Source of the DNA: Porticoccus sp964276025
GTDB lineage: Bacteria; Pseudomonadota; Gammaproteobacteria; Pseudomonadales; Porticoccaceae
Assembly: GCA_964276025.1 (NCBI GenBank)
Contig: CAXYDD010000001.1
Location: 124,001-188,000 of the forward strand
Direction: 5' to 3'
Length of the DNA: 64,000 nt
A program made the translations under genes and the position numbers. The notes beneath the pieces were generated by a model. The model was not told where the DNA came from, did no database searches, and saw only the letters and a list, made by a program, of their open reading frames with translations. Below are positions 18,138-26,434 of the stretch, piece after piece (the first letter of the stretch is position 1; each line of letters starts with the position of its first letter).

Positions 18138-19205
18138 ATGAACAAGTTGAAAGAAAATGAAATTTACAATCGCCAGATTTACACTTGGTTATTTCTTTGC
18201 GCTGGATTGATTTTTTGTATGATTTTGCTTGGCGGCGTTACCCGCCTTACTCATTCTGGTCTTTCTATGGTTGAATGGAAACCTTTAATGGGCATTATTC
18301 CACCATTAAACAACAAAGAATGGCAGGCAAGCTTTGATCTCTATAAATTATATCCTGAGTATCAAAAGATAAATATGGGTATGAGTATCAGTGAATATAA
18401 ATATATCTTTATGTATGAATACCTGCATCGTATTTTAGGACGAGTTATTGGAATAGCTTTTTTGATTCCTTTTTTGTTTTTTTACTTTACTGGTCGTATC
18501 AAAAGAAAATTAACACCAAAGTTATTAATAATGTTTTTTTTAGGTGGTTTTCAGGGTCTTTTAGGCTGGTACATGGTAAAAAGTGGCCTGGTTAATATCC
18601 CATCTGTGAGTCAATATAGACTAACAGCACACTTGGGTAATGCAGTTATAATTTACGCATATATATTGTGGGTTGCATTTGGTCTAATAGGAAATAGTAA
18701 ATATTCTTTGATGAAGCCAATAAGCAACATAACTAAGGGAATTAGAGTCGGCTCATATTCGATTACAGGTTTACTTTTTATTATGATCCTCTCTGGTGGT
18801 CTAGTTGCTGGAACGCGTGCAGGCCTAGCCTATTCAACTTTTCCACTCATGGGTGAATCCTTTATACCTGTTGGGTTATATAGTTTATCGCCTATTTGGT
18901 TGTCTGCTTTTGAGGATATAACTACAATTCAATTTAATCACCGAATGTTCGCTTATTTTTTATTCGTATTAATTCTCAGCTTCTCTGTCAATGCAATACG
19001 AAAATTTGATTCTAGTATTGTCAGAACAGCTTTTACTTGTATGTTAATTTTATTAACCTTGCAGGTATGTTTAGGAATCGCCACGATCTTGCTTTATGTT
19101 CCAGTATCAATTGCGGCAGCCCACCAGAGCGGAGCAATAGCACTTTTAACTGTATCAATTTTTTTAAGTAGATTTTTTTATGATCATTCGCGAAGTTATC
19201 AATAA
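18138..19205 (+). CDS. ctaA: Heme A synthase (CtaA/Cox15 type)
   Basis: Inner-membrane enzyme that oxidises the methyl group of heme O to the formyl of heme A for aa3-type cytochrome oxidases. The 355-residue protein has about eight transmembrane helices. Signature stretches are GGVTRLTHSGLSMVEWKP, EYLHRILGRVIG, LTAHLGNA, FNHRMFAY and AAHQSGA, which supply the four heme-ligand histidines. The INMGMS and EYKYIF elements match the longer Cox15 subtype seen in mitochondria and alphaproteobacteria and in some gammaproteobacteria. AAGG precedes the ATG. No ctaB or cytochrome oxidase subunit genes are adjacent. Confidence 0.93.
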   Translation: MNKLKENEIYNRQIYTWLFLCAGLIFCMILLGGVTRLTHSGLSMVEWKPLMGIIPPLNNKEWQASFDLYKLYPEYQKINMGMSISEYKYIFMYEYLHRILGRVIGIAFLIPFLFFYFTGRIKRKLTPKLLIMFFLGGFQGLLGWYMVKSGLVNIPSVSQYRLTAHLGNAVIIYAYILWVAFGLIGNSKYSLMKPISNITKGIRVGSYSITGLLFIMILSGGLVAGTRAGLAYSTFPLMGESFIPVGLYSLSPIWLSAFEDITTIQFNHRMFAYFLFVLILSFSVNAIRKFDSSIVRTAFTCMLILLTLQVCLGIATILLYVPVSIAAAHQSGAIALLTVSIFLSRFFYDHSRSYQ

Positions 19206-19246
19206 AACCATCCTTCACTCTTCTTTACGTAACTATTGGAGTTAAA

Positions 19247-19552
19247 ATGAAAAGTGTATATAAATTGTTACTGTGTATGATAATAACACTAACAATATCC
19301 CACTATTCCTATGCTGCAGATGTAATTGCTGGAAAAGAAAAAGCAGTAGCTTGCGCTGGCTGTCATGGTGTAAATGGTATTAGTCGTAATCCTATGTGGC
19401 CAAATTTAGCGGGACAAAAGACCGGTTATCTTTCTCTGCAGATGAAAAATTTTAGAGATGGAAAAAGAGTAAATTCAATTATGAATATAATATCAAAATC
19501 GCTTACAGATGAGGATATTCATAATTTAGCAGCTTATTACTCTAGTCTTTAG
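19247..19552 (+). CDS. Small periplasmic class I cytochrome c
   Basis: 101-residue secreted c-type cytochrome. An N-terminal signal peptide (about residues 1-23, ending SYAAD) is followed by the heme attachment motif CAGCHG near residue 36 and a distal methionine candidate near residue 79 (SIMNIISKSL). Length and spacing resemble the cytochrome c553/c4-half family that carries electrons to terminal oxidases. GGAG is well placed before the ATG. It starts 41 bp after ctaA and is probably co-transcribed, fitting a respiratory role. The exact partner is unknown. Confidence 0.88.
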   Translation: MKSVYKLLLCMIITLTISHYSYAADVIAGKEKAVACAGCHGVNGISRNPMWPNLAGQKTGYLSLQMKNFRDGKRVNSIMNIISKSLTDEDIHNLAAYYSSL

Positions 19553-19579
19553 CAAAAAATCAGCAAACAATCCCTCTAT

Positions 19580-21754
19580 TTAATCAACGAAACACCTAGC
19601 ATTACGAAACATTCTTAACCAAGGACCATCTTCATTCCAGTCTTTAGGATGCCATGAGTTAGTTACAGAGCGAAAAACTCTCTCAGGGTGAGGCATCATG
19701 ATACTAGCTCTTCCATCAAGACTTGTAACACCTGTAATTCCTGATTTTGAGCCATTAGGATTAAAGGGGTATTTTTCAGTTGTTATCATAGAGTTGTCTA
19801 CGAATCGAAGAGATATTCCACCTGAAGAGATGATTTGATTTAATTGACTATCGCCATCAAACTCCACTTTGCCTTCACCATGAGAAACTGCTACAGGTAT
19901 AACTGATCCCTCCATACCAGTTAAAAAAATGGAGGGACTTTTTTCTATTTTGACTAATGAAAATCTTGCTTCGAACTCCTCTGAACTATTTCTGACAAAT
20001 TTAGGCCAATTTTCTGCACCGGGAATTAAGGATTTAAGGTTAGCTAGCATTTGGCAGCCATTACAAATACCAAGAGAAAAAACATCTTTTTGGTGAAAGA
20101 AGTTTTGAAAAATATCCTTGAGTTGTGAATTAAATAGTATAGATTTTGCCCATCCTTCTCCTGCACCCAAAACGTCACCATATGAGAATCCCCCGCATGC
20201 AACAAGCCCTTTAAAGGACTTTAAGTCTAATCTTCCATCAACAAGGTCGCTCATGTGTATATCTACAGAATCAAATTCTGCTCGATCAAAAGCAGCAGCC
20301 ATTTCAATGTGACCATTCACTCCTTGATCTCGAAGTATTGCAACTCGCGGCTTTATATTCTGATTAATAAATGGAGTCACTATATTTTCATTTATATCAA
20401 AACTAATTTTTGTTTGAAGCCCAGGATTATCTAATAATAGTTCATCGTGCTCTTGTTTTGCACAGTTGGAATTACCTCTTATTGCTTGAACCTGATAGCT
20501 TGTTTCGCTCCAATCTTTTTTAAGCTCAAACAAGTTTTTACTATAAATAATTTCTGTTTTATTAGTTATTTTTATCCGCTTGCTGTCATTCAATTCCCCA
20601 ATTTTAGTTGCGGGTATATTAATCTTAGAAAAACAACTTTTAATATAAGTAATTTCTTGCTCAGGAACCTGAATAACAGCACCTAGCTCTTCATTAAAGA
20701 GGATCTCTAAAACTTTATTTCCGGATTCATCTAAAGTTATATCTATTCCAGTATGGCCAGCGAAAGCCATCTCAATCAAGGTAGTAAATAGACCACCATC
20801 CGAACGATCGTGATAAGAAAGAAGCATATCAGCCCTATTAAGATCTTGGATAACTGTAAAGAAATTCTTGAGTAAAATAGCGTCATCTATATCTGGAGGA
20901 TTTTCACCTATAGAATTATAGGTTTGAGCGAGAATAGAGCCCCCCATACGATTTTTATTTTGACCTAAGTCAATATATATAAGTGAAGTATTCTCAACAT
21001 CCACAATTATTTGCGGAGTTAGAGTTCTTCTAACGTCATTTACAGGTGAAAATGCAGTAATTATTAGCGATAACGGTGATGTAACAGATTTTTGGTCATT
21101 AGCCTCTTTCCAGGATGTCTTCATGGACATAGAATCCTTACCTACTGGGATAGCTATACCTAGTTTAGGACAGAAGTCTAAGCCCACGGCTTCAACAGCA
21201 CGATAAAGTTTTTCATCCTCACCTTCATGACCAGAAGCAGACATCCAATTTGCCGATAACTTAATATCAGAAATATTTTTTATATCACAGCCCATAATAT
21301 TTGTAATTGCTTCACCGACCGCCATTCTTGCCGATGCTGCTGCATCTAATAATGCTAATGGAGGTCTTTCGCCCATAGCCATAGCTTCCCCCGCAAAAGT
21401 GTCAAAGCTTGATACAGTGACACCACAGTCTGCAACTGGAACTTGCCATGGGCCAACCATCTGATCTCTTGCAACCATTCCTGTAACACTCCGGTCACCA
21501 ATTGTTATCAAAAAACTTTTACTAGCCACAGCGGGGTGCTTTATAACACGATCAATAGCTTTAGTGATCGTAATTTTGGATAAATCAAATAGTTTGGGAA
21601 TATGTTTTTTTGTTTGAACATTTTTGTGTATTTTAGGTGGTTTACCAAAAAGAACAGACATTGGCAGATCTATAGGGTTTAGATTATATTTTTTATCAGA
21701 AAGGACTATTTGTTTTTTTTCTAGCGATTCACCAACAATTGCATATGGGCACAT
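19580..21754 (-). CDS. purL: Phosphoribosylformylglycinamidine synthase PurL, C-terminal part (frameshifted gene)
   Basis: C-terminal half of the large, single-chain FGAM synthase of purine synthesis. It contains the second AIR-synthase-like half (GDRSVTGMVARDQMVGPW, IPVGKDSMSMKT) and the class I glutaminase domain with its cysteine in LGICNGCQML and the catalytic histidine in MPHPERVFRS near the end. The true reading frame extends upstream past the apparent ATG at 21754 to about 21780 (FEDICQREMCPYAIVGE, which matches E. coli PurL). Together with the next entry it makes about 1,300 residues, the normal length, spanning 19580-23445. One added T on the coding strand in the T4 run at 21777-21780 would restore the frame. 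Confidence 0.93.
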   Translation of the reverse strand: MCPYAIVGESLEKKQIVLSDKKYNLNPIDLPMSVLFGKPPKIHKNVQTKKHIPKLFDLSKITITKAIDRVIKHPAVASKSFLITIGDRSVTGMVARDQMVGPWQVPVADCGVTVSSFDTFAGEAMAMGERPPLALLDAAASARMAVGEAITNIMGCDIKNISDIKLSANWMSASGHEGEDEKLYRAVEAVGLDFCPKLGIAIPVGKDSMSMKTSWKEANDQKSVTSPLSLIITAFSPVNDVRRTLTPQIIVDVENTSLIYIDLGQNKNRMGGSILAQTYNSIGENPPDIDDAILLKNFFTVIQDLNRADMLLSYHDRSDGGLFTTLIEMAFAGHTGIDITLDESGNKVLEILFNEELGAVIQVPEQEITYIKSCFSKINIPATKIGELNDSKRIKITNKTEIIYSKNLFELKKDWSETSYQVQAIRGNSNCAKQEHDELLLDNPGLQTKISFDINENIVTPFINQNIKPRVAILRDQGVNGHIEMAAAFDRAEFDSVDIHMSDLVDGRLDLKSFKGLVACGGFSYGDVLGAGEGWAKSILFNSQLKDIFQNFFHQKDVFSLGICNGCQMLANLKSLIPGAENWPKFVRNSSEEFEARFSLVKIEKSPSIFLTGMEGSVIPVAVSHGEGKVEFDGDSQLNQIISSGGISLRFVDNSMITTEKYPFNPNGSKSGITGVTSLDGRASIMMPHPERVFRSVTNSWHPKDWNEDGPWLRMFRNARCFVD

Positions 21755-23445
21755 TTCTCGTTGGCAGATATCTTCGAAAATATAAGATTACATGGGTCTA
21801 CAGCCATAACATATCGCTCTTGAGCCTCATTACACCATATTGCTAGAGGAGACATGCTTGCATCATCATTTGGTATATCCCTTAATTCGAACTTGCCGCC
21901 ACAACCTCCATCTTTAACTAATTCAGGAAAAGCGTTAGATAAACCGCCTGCACCAACATCATGAATAAATGCAATTGGATTTAGATCATCTAGCTGCCAG
22001 CATTGGTCAATCACCTCCTGACATCGACGTTCCATCTCAGGATTTTGCCTTTGCACAGATGCAAAATCTAGATCCTCGTCGCTTGAGCCAGTCTCCATAG
22101 ATGAAGCGGCCCCTCCACCTAGGCCGATAAGCATTGCAGAACCACCTATAACGATAAGTTTACAACCAGGCTTAAAGGCAAACTGTTTAATATCTTTGGT
22201 TCGAATATTTCCATATCCTCCAGCTATCATTATAGGTTTATGATAACCTCGCCTCTCTCCTAAATAATCCGCCTCGAAAGTTCGAAAGTAACCGCATATA
22301 TTGGGTCTTCCAAATTCGTTATTAAAAGCTGCTCCACCTAATGGCCCATCAATCATTATTTCTAAAGGTGATGCAATACGATTAGGTTTTCCATACATCT
22401 GCTCCCAGGGTTGAAGAAAACAAGGGATATTTAGGTTAGAGACAGTAAAACCAGTTAATCCAGCTTTTGGCTTTGAGCCTCTGCCGACTGCACCCTCATC
22501 GCGAATCTCTCCTCCAGAACCAGTACCAGCACCTGAAAAAGGTGATATAGCGGTTGGATGATTATGGGTCTCAACTTTTATTAATATGTTAATAGGCTCT
22601 ACTTTAGATGCATATATTTTAGTTTTAGGGTCTGGATAAAATCTCCCGGCAGTATTTCCCATTATTACTGCTGCATTATCATCATAGGCAGATAAAACAC
22701 CTTTTTTTGATTGTTTGTATGTATTTTTTATCATCTCAAAAAGTGATTTATCTTTCTTTTTTCCGTCAATTGTCCATCTAGAATTAAATATTTTATGGCG
22801 ACAGTGTTCAGAATTAGCTTGAGCAAACATCATTAACTCAACATCAGTAGGATCTCTTTTTAGTTTTTTGAAACTAGAAACTAAATAATTAATTTCATCA
22901 TCAGCTAAAGCTAGGCCGAGTCTTGAATTAGCCTTTTTTAATGCAGCTATTCCACTCGATAGAATTGGAATTTTACTCATCGTTGACTCATTCTGGTCTT
23001 CGAATAAAAGCTCAGCATCATCGATTTCAAGAAAAACTTTTTCTGTCATACGATCCGCGATAACCGGATATAAAGATTCATTTATTGCCTGACTAGCTTT
23101 CCCCCATAGGTAAAAAGTAATACCCCTTTCTATCCTTCTGACTGAAAGTAAGCCTGTATTACGTGCTATATCTGTGGCTTTTGTTGACCATGCGGAGATA
23201 GTTCCAGGCCTTGGTGCTACTATATACATTGATCCTTTGGGTTTAACAGAGTTTGACTTTAGCCCATAAGACAATAAAGAGTTAAGAGTTTCATGCTCAG
23301 TTCTTGTAAGCTCTTTGTTAACTTTTACAAAATGAATATATTGAGCACAGATATTAGTTATTAGTGGCTCTATTTTTTGAATAGATTCGAGTATTTTTTT
23401 ATTTCGAAATTCAGAAAAAGGTGGTGATCCCTGGAAAATAAGCAT
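21721..23445 (-). CDS. purL: Phosphoribosylformylglycinamidine synthase PurL, N-terminal part (frameshifted gene)
   Basis: N-terminal part of PurL, 574 residues, starting at the ATG at 23445 with FQGSPPFSEFR as in E. coli. It includes the N-terminal domain, the linker with FAQANSEHCRHKIFN, and the first ATP-binding half (KVETHNHPTAISPFSGAGTG, IHDVGAGGLSNAFPEL, CNEAQERYVMAV). After DPCNLIF it leaves the conserved frame and ends at a stop at 21721. The C-terminal half continues in the -1 frame, so the two pieces are one gene. As drawn neither piece would be a complete enzyme. tadA lies 126 bp downstream of the far side, on the same strand, upstream of purL. Confidence 0.93.
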   Translation of the reverse strand: MLIFQGSPPFSEFRNKKILESIQKIEPLITNICAQYIHFVKVNKELTRTEHETLNSLLSYGLKSNSVKPKGSMYIVAPRPGTISAWSTKATDIARNTGLLSVRRIERGITFYLWGKASQAINESLYPVIADRMTEKVFLEIDDAELLFEDQNESTMSKIPILSSGIAALKKANSRLGLALADDEINYLVSSFKKLKRDPTDVELMMFAQANSEHCRHKIFNSRWTIDGKKKDKSLFEMIKNTYKQSKKGVLSAYDDNAAVIMGNTAGRFYPDPKTKIYASKVEPINILIKVETHNHPTAISPFSGAGTGSGGEIRDEGAVGRGSKPKAGLTGFTVSNLNIPCFLQPWEQMYGKPNRIASPLEIMIDGPLGGAAFNNEFGRPNICGYFRTFEADYLGERRGYHKPIMIAGGYGNIRTKDIKQFAFKPGCKLIVIGGSAMLIGLGGGAASSMETGSSDEDLDFASVQRQNPEMERRCQEVIDQCWQLDDLNPIAFIHDVGAGGLSNAFPELVKDGGCGGKFELRDIPNDDASMSPLAIWCNEAQERYVMAVDPCNLIFSKISANEKCAHMQLLVNR

Positions 23446-23570
23446 TATCTTTGAGTCTCAAAAGCCAGCAATAATTACCGGTTATTTAATTTTCGTGAAA
23501 AATTAGCGATTCGTTTAAACATTGCATATAAATTTTATTAAATCATATGCTAAAAAAATTACCTATATTA

Positions 23571-24047
23571 TTAGCGAGGGCCTCTCTTCATTTTAAAAAA
23601 ATCAATTATTAATTTTTTGGCCTCTTCTGCCATGACCCCTCCTTTTACCTGTAACTTATGATTATAGTGGAACATCTCAGGTATCTTTAAACAGCTGACT
23701 ACAGCACCAGCTTTCGGCTCTGTTGCACCAAAAACTAGTCTTGATATTCGTGCATGGATCATTGCCCCTATGCACATAGTGCACGGTTCAATTGTAGTAT
23801 ATAGAGTAGTATCTGGTAAGCGGTAATTTTTAGTAAGTTGCCCTGCTTTTCTTAATGCTAAAATTTCTGCGTGGGCTGTTGGGTCGCAGGTTGTTATAGG
23901 CATATTAAAGGCACTGCTTATTAATTTTTGATTTTTTACTATTACAGCCCCGATGGGTACCTCCCCATTATCTAGTGATTTTTTTGCAAGAGCTAATGCT
24001 TCTTTCATCCAAAATAAATCTTTATCTGCCTTATCAATGTTTTTCAT
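23571..24047 (-). CDS. tadA: tRNA-specific adenosine deaminase TadA
   Basis: Deaminates A34 of tRNA-Arg(ACG) to inosine; essential for decoding in most bacteria. Zinc-site residues are visible: H59-A-E61 with catalytic glutamate, and PCTMC with cysteines 89 and 92. 158 residues, close to the E. coli length. A purine-rich AGGAAGT precedes the ATG. It is upstream of purL on the same strand, an arrangement conserved in gammaproteobacteria, with a 125-bp gap. Confidence 0.95.
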   Translation of the reverse strand: MKNIDKADKDLFWMKEALALAKKSLDNGEVPIGAVIVKNQKLISSAFNMPITTCDPTAHAEILALRKAGQLTKNYRLPDTTLYTTIEPCTMCIGAMIHARISRLVFGATEPKAGAVVSCLKIPEMFHYNHKLQVKGGVMAEEAKKLIIDFFKMKRGPR

Positions 24048-24109
24048 ACTTCCTACCTAAATGAACCTTAATTAATCATATTGATTAATGATTAAAAAAT
24101 TAATAAGTA

Positions 24110-25115
24110 TTATTTATCAACAATCATATCAATAAGAGCCTTAATTCTGTTTTCTGAATTATTGCGGTTTGATATAAATTTTGTATGTTCAATGAAGTCT
24201 GCCTCTGGGCTTAGCTCTATACCCCACAGGCCTGATATTTGGTTTGGAAGAATAGAATATCGAACATCTACTATAAGATTTTTATTTGTTGGTGAGATTG
24301 CTAGGTAGTTCTGACTAAACCAAGCAAATCGTTTAATATCTTTTGCTTGTTGTGATTCTGGATTTAACCAAAGAAAGTCTTTTGTTAGGTCTAGTTTGGG
24401 TATGCTGTCACCCTCAATAATTTTTATTGTTGGGAAAATTCTTATACCATCAGTATAAAAAATACCCTTGTTTTCATATATAACCTTCCATAAAAATAAG
24501 TTTGCAAAGGTTGGTTTTGCGTTGATCAGTAGTGATTTTATGCCCTCTTTTTTCAGCTAAGTTTTTGCCTATATTTAGAGCCTTTTCATGTAAAATTACG
24601 CCTAATAGCAGATAAGACAGGGCCCAAACTACAGCAAGTCTCGAGAAATATATTTTTTTTAGGTATAAGCCTAAAATAACAAATACTATTAACGGGATAG
24701 TAAAAAAAGGGTCAATAATGGATATATTGTTCCAACTTATTCGCTCATAACTAAAAGGCCAAAAAAGTAGAGTCCCGTAGCTAGTGCATGCATCTAAGAG
24801 GCCGTGTGTTCCGTACCCTATTGTTGAAAAAAACCAAACTTCTTTAAAAGAAATATACGTTCGAATTCTAGAAAAACAATAAAAAAATGATGCACATATT
24901 ATTCCCCCAATGGGTATAAAAATAAGGGAGTGTGTGAACTGCCGGTGAAACTCTAAAAATAGAAGTGGATCTTGTTCTGATCTTATAAAAATATCAATAT
25001 CTGGTGCGACGCCGGATAAAAAACCTATAACACTGATAAGCACTAGTGACTTTTTATTACGAGCGCATGATTGCGAGAAAGAGGATCCAACTATACCTTG
25101 GCTTATAGGATCCAT
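24110..25115 (-). CDS. Membrane-bound metal-dependent hydrolase (YdjM/DUF457-like), frameshifted
   Basis: Begins at the ATG at 25115 with DPISQGIVGSSFSQS, PDIDIFIRS and FHRQFTHSL, the metal-ligand-rich N-terminus of the YdjM-like family, followed by several membrane helices. That frame stops at 24474, but a 140-codon frame without a start codon continues to 24110 and reads INAKPTFANLFLWKV, DFLWLNPESQQAKDI, VRYSILPNQISGLWGIELS, the family's usual C-terminal half. The switch lies at a four-base homopolymer (T at 24536-24539 on the plus strand); removing one base gives a continuous protein of about 334 residues. Start overlaps the preceding symporter stop as TAATG, implying coupled translation. 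Substrate unknown. Confidence 0.82.
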
Positions 25116-26425
25116 TAACTGTGATTTCCGCTCTGTGGGATACTGACATTGGTTTCTTCACCTGAAAGCCTTGCAATTATTGTAGCGCAGGCGATATCAC
25201 CCCATACGTTAATGCTCGTACGAAACATGTCTAGAATCCGATCAAAAACCATTAATACTCCTATAGCCTCAACTGGAAGACCGATGCTACCGAGAATAAT
25301 AGCAATTGCTACCAGTGATGCGGATGGCACACCTGCTACACCGATAGATGTGAGTAGAGCAACAACGACAATGGTAAACTGAACACCCATACTGAGTTCT
25401 AGTCCATATGCTTGAGCAAGAAACATCGCCGCAGCACACTCGTAGAGGGCCGTCCCATTCATGTTAACTGTTGCTCCAAGTGGAAGGACAAAGCTTGATA
25501 TTTTGTTAGATACCCCTATATTTTTTTCTAAAACTTTCATGGAAACAGGTAATGTTGCAGAGGATGATGCAGTGGAAAAAGCTGTTAGCATCGCTGAGGA
25601 CGCTGCTTTAATTGTAGTAACTGGATTTATTCTTGCGATGTATCTCAGCATGAGAGGCAAGATCACTATTGCATGTATTATTAGTGCAGCAACAACTGTT
25701 ATGGAGAATACTGCAAGGGGCTTAACTGCATCGAAACCAGTTTTAGCTATGACACCTGCAACAAGACCAAAAACTCCAATTGGTGCAAATTTCATGATCA
25801 GTTCAGTAATACCCATCATTACACGAAATATTGAATCCCAAAAATTAAAAAATGATCCTTTTAATTGGGCTGGAAGTTTAGTCATGAAATAACCAAAAAG
25901 AATCGAGAAAAATATCAACCCAAGCATTTGCCCGTCAGCGGCTGCCTTTATTATATTTGGGGGAACCATTCGTATGAAGATGTTTGCCACATCAGAAACA
26001 CCTCTGCTATTGATGTTTTCTGACAGTGCATCAGTGTCGTGGCTATTCAATGAAAGTAACTTTCCAGCCGGCTCGTTATCAACATAACCTGGAGCTACTA
26101 GGTTAATAAGACAAAGACCGATAAGTATTGCGAATATTGTGGTCACAGCATAAAAAATTATAGTTCTTACGCCAATTAACCTTAAATTGACTGCATCACC
26201 TATTCCAGCTATCCCAACAATAATTGAGGATACAATTAAAGGTACGATGATCATTCTAAGCGCATTAAGGAAAAGAGTTCCAATATATTCAAATATTGAG
26301 AGATATGTCATACCCAAAAATTTAGCTGTTACACCGTCTAATGAGCTGTATCTGACCAACGATCCAGCAAATGCTGCTAAAAGAATGGCGATCAGGATCT
26401 GCCAGTGTAAAGAAAGCTTTTTCAT
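25115..26425 (-). CDS. Dicarboxylate/amino acid:cation symporter (DAACS family)
   Basis: 436-residue inner-membrane secondary transporter of the glutamate/aspartate/C4-dicarboxylate family. It has about eight transmembrane segments and two re-entrant loops; the serine-rich hairpin loop reads AFSTASSSATLPVSM near residue 280, followed by FVLPLGATVNMNGTALYE, the cation/substrate-binding signature, and the second loop VAGVPSASLVAI. The sequence does not decide between aspartate/glutamate and dicarboxylates. The gene starts 10 bp after guaA and is translationally coupled to the membrane hydrolase gene that follows. Confidence 0.92.
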   Translation of the reverse strand: MKKLSLHWQILIAILLAAFAGSLVRYSSLDGVTAKFLGMTYLSIFEYIGTLFLNALRMIIVPLIVSSIIVGIAGIGDAVNLRLIGVRTIIFYAVTTIFAILIGLCLINLVAPGYVDNEPAGKLLSLNSHDTDALSENINSRGVSDVANIFIRMVPPNIIKAAADGQMLGLIFFSILFGYFMTKLPAQLKGSFFNFWDSIFRVMMGITELIMKFAPIGVFGLVAGVIAKTGFDAVKPLAVFSITVVAALIIHAIVILPLMLRYIARINPVTTIKAASSAMLTAFSTASSSATLPVSMKVLEKNIGVSNKISSFVLPLGATVNMNGTALYECAAAMFLAQAYGLELSMGVQFTIVVVALLTSIGVAGVPSASLVAIAIILGSIGLPVEAIGVLMVFDRILDMFRTSINVWGDIACATIIARLSGEETNVSIPQSGNHS

Positions 26426-26434
26426 CTGATGTTA

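Noticed and set aside
25461..25892. 143-codon plus-strand open frame inside the symporter gene
   Set aside because: Antisense shadow of a well-supported transporter; composition is not that of a real protein.
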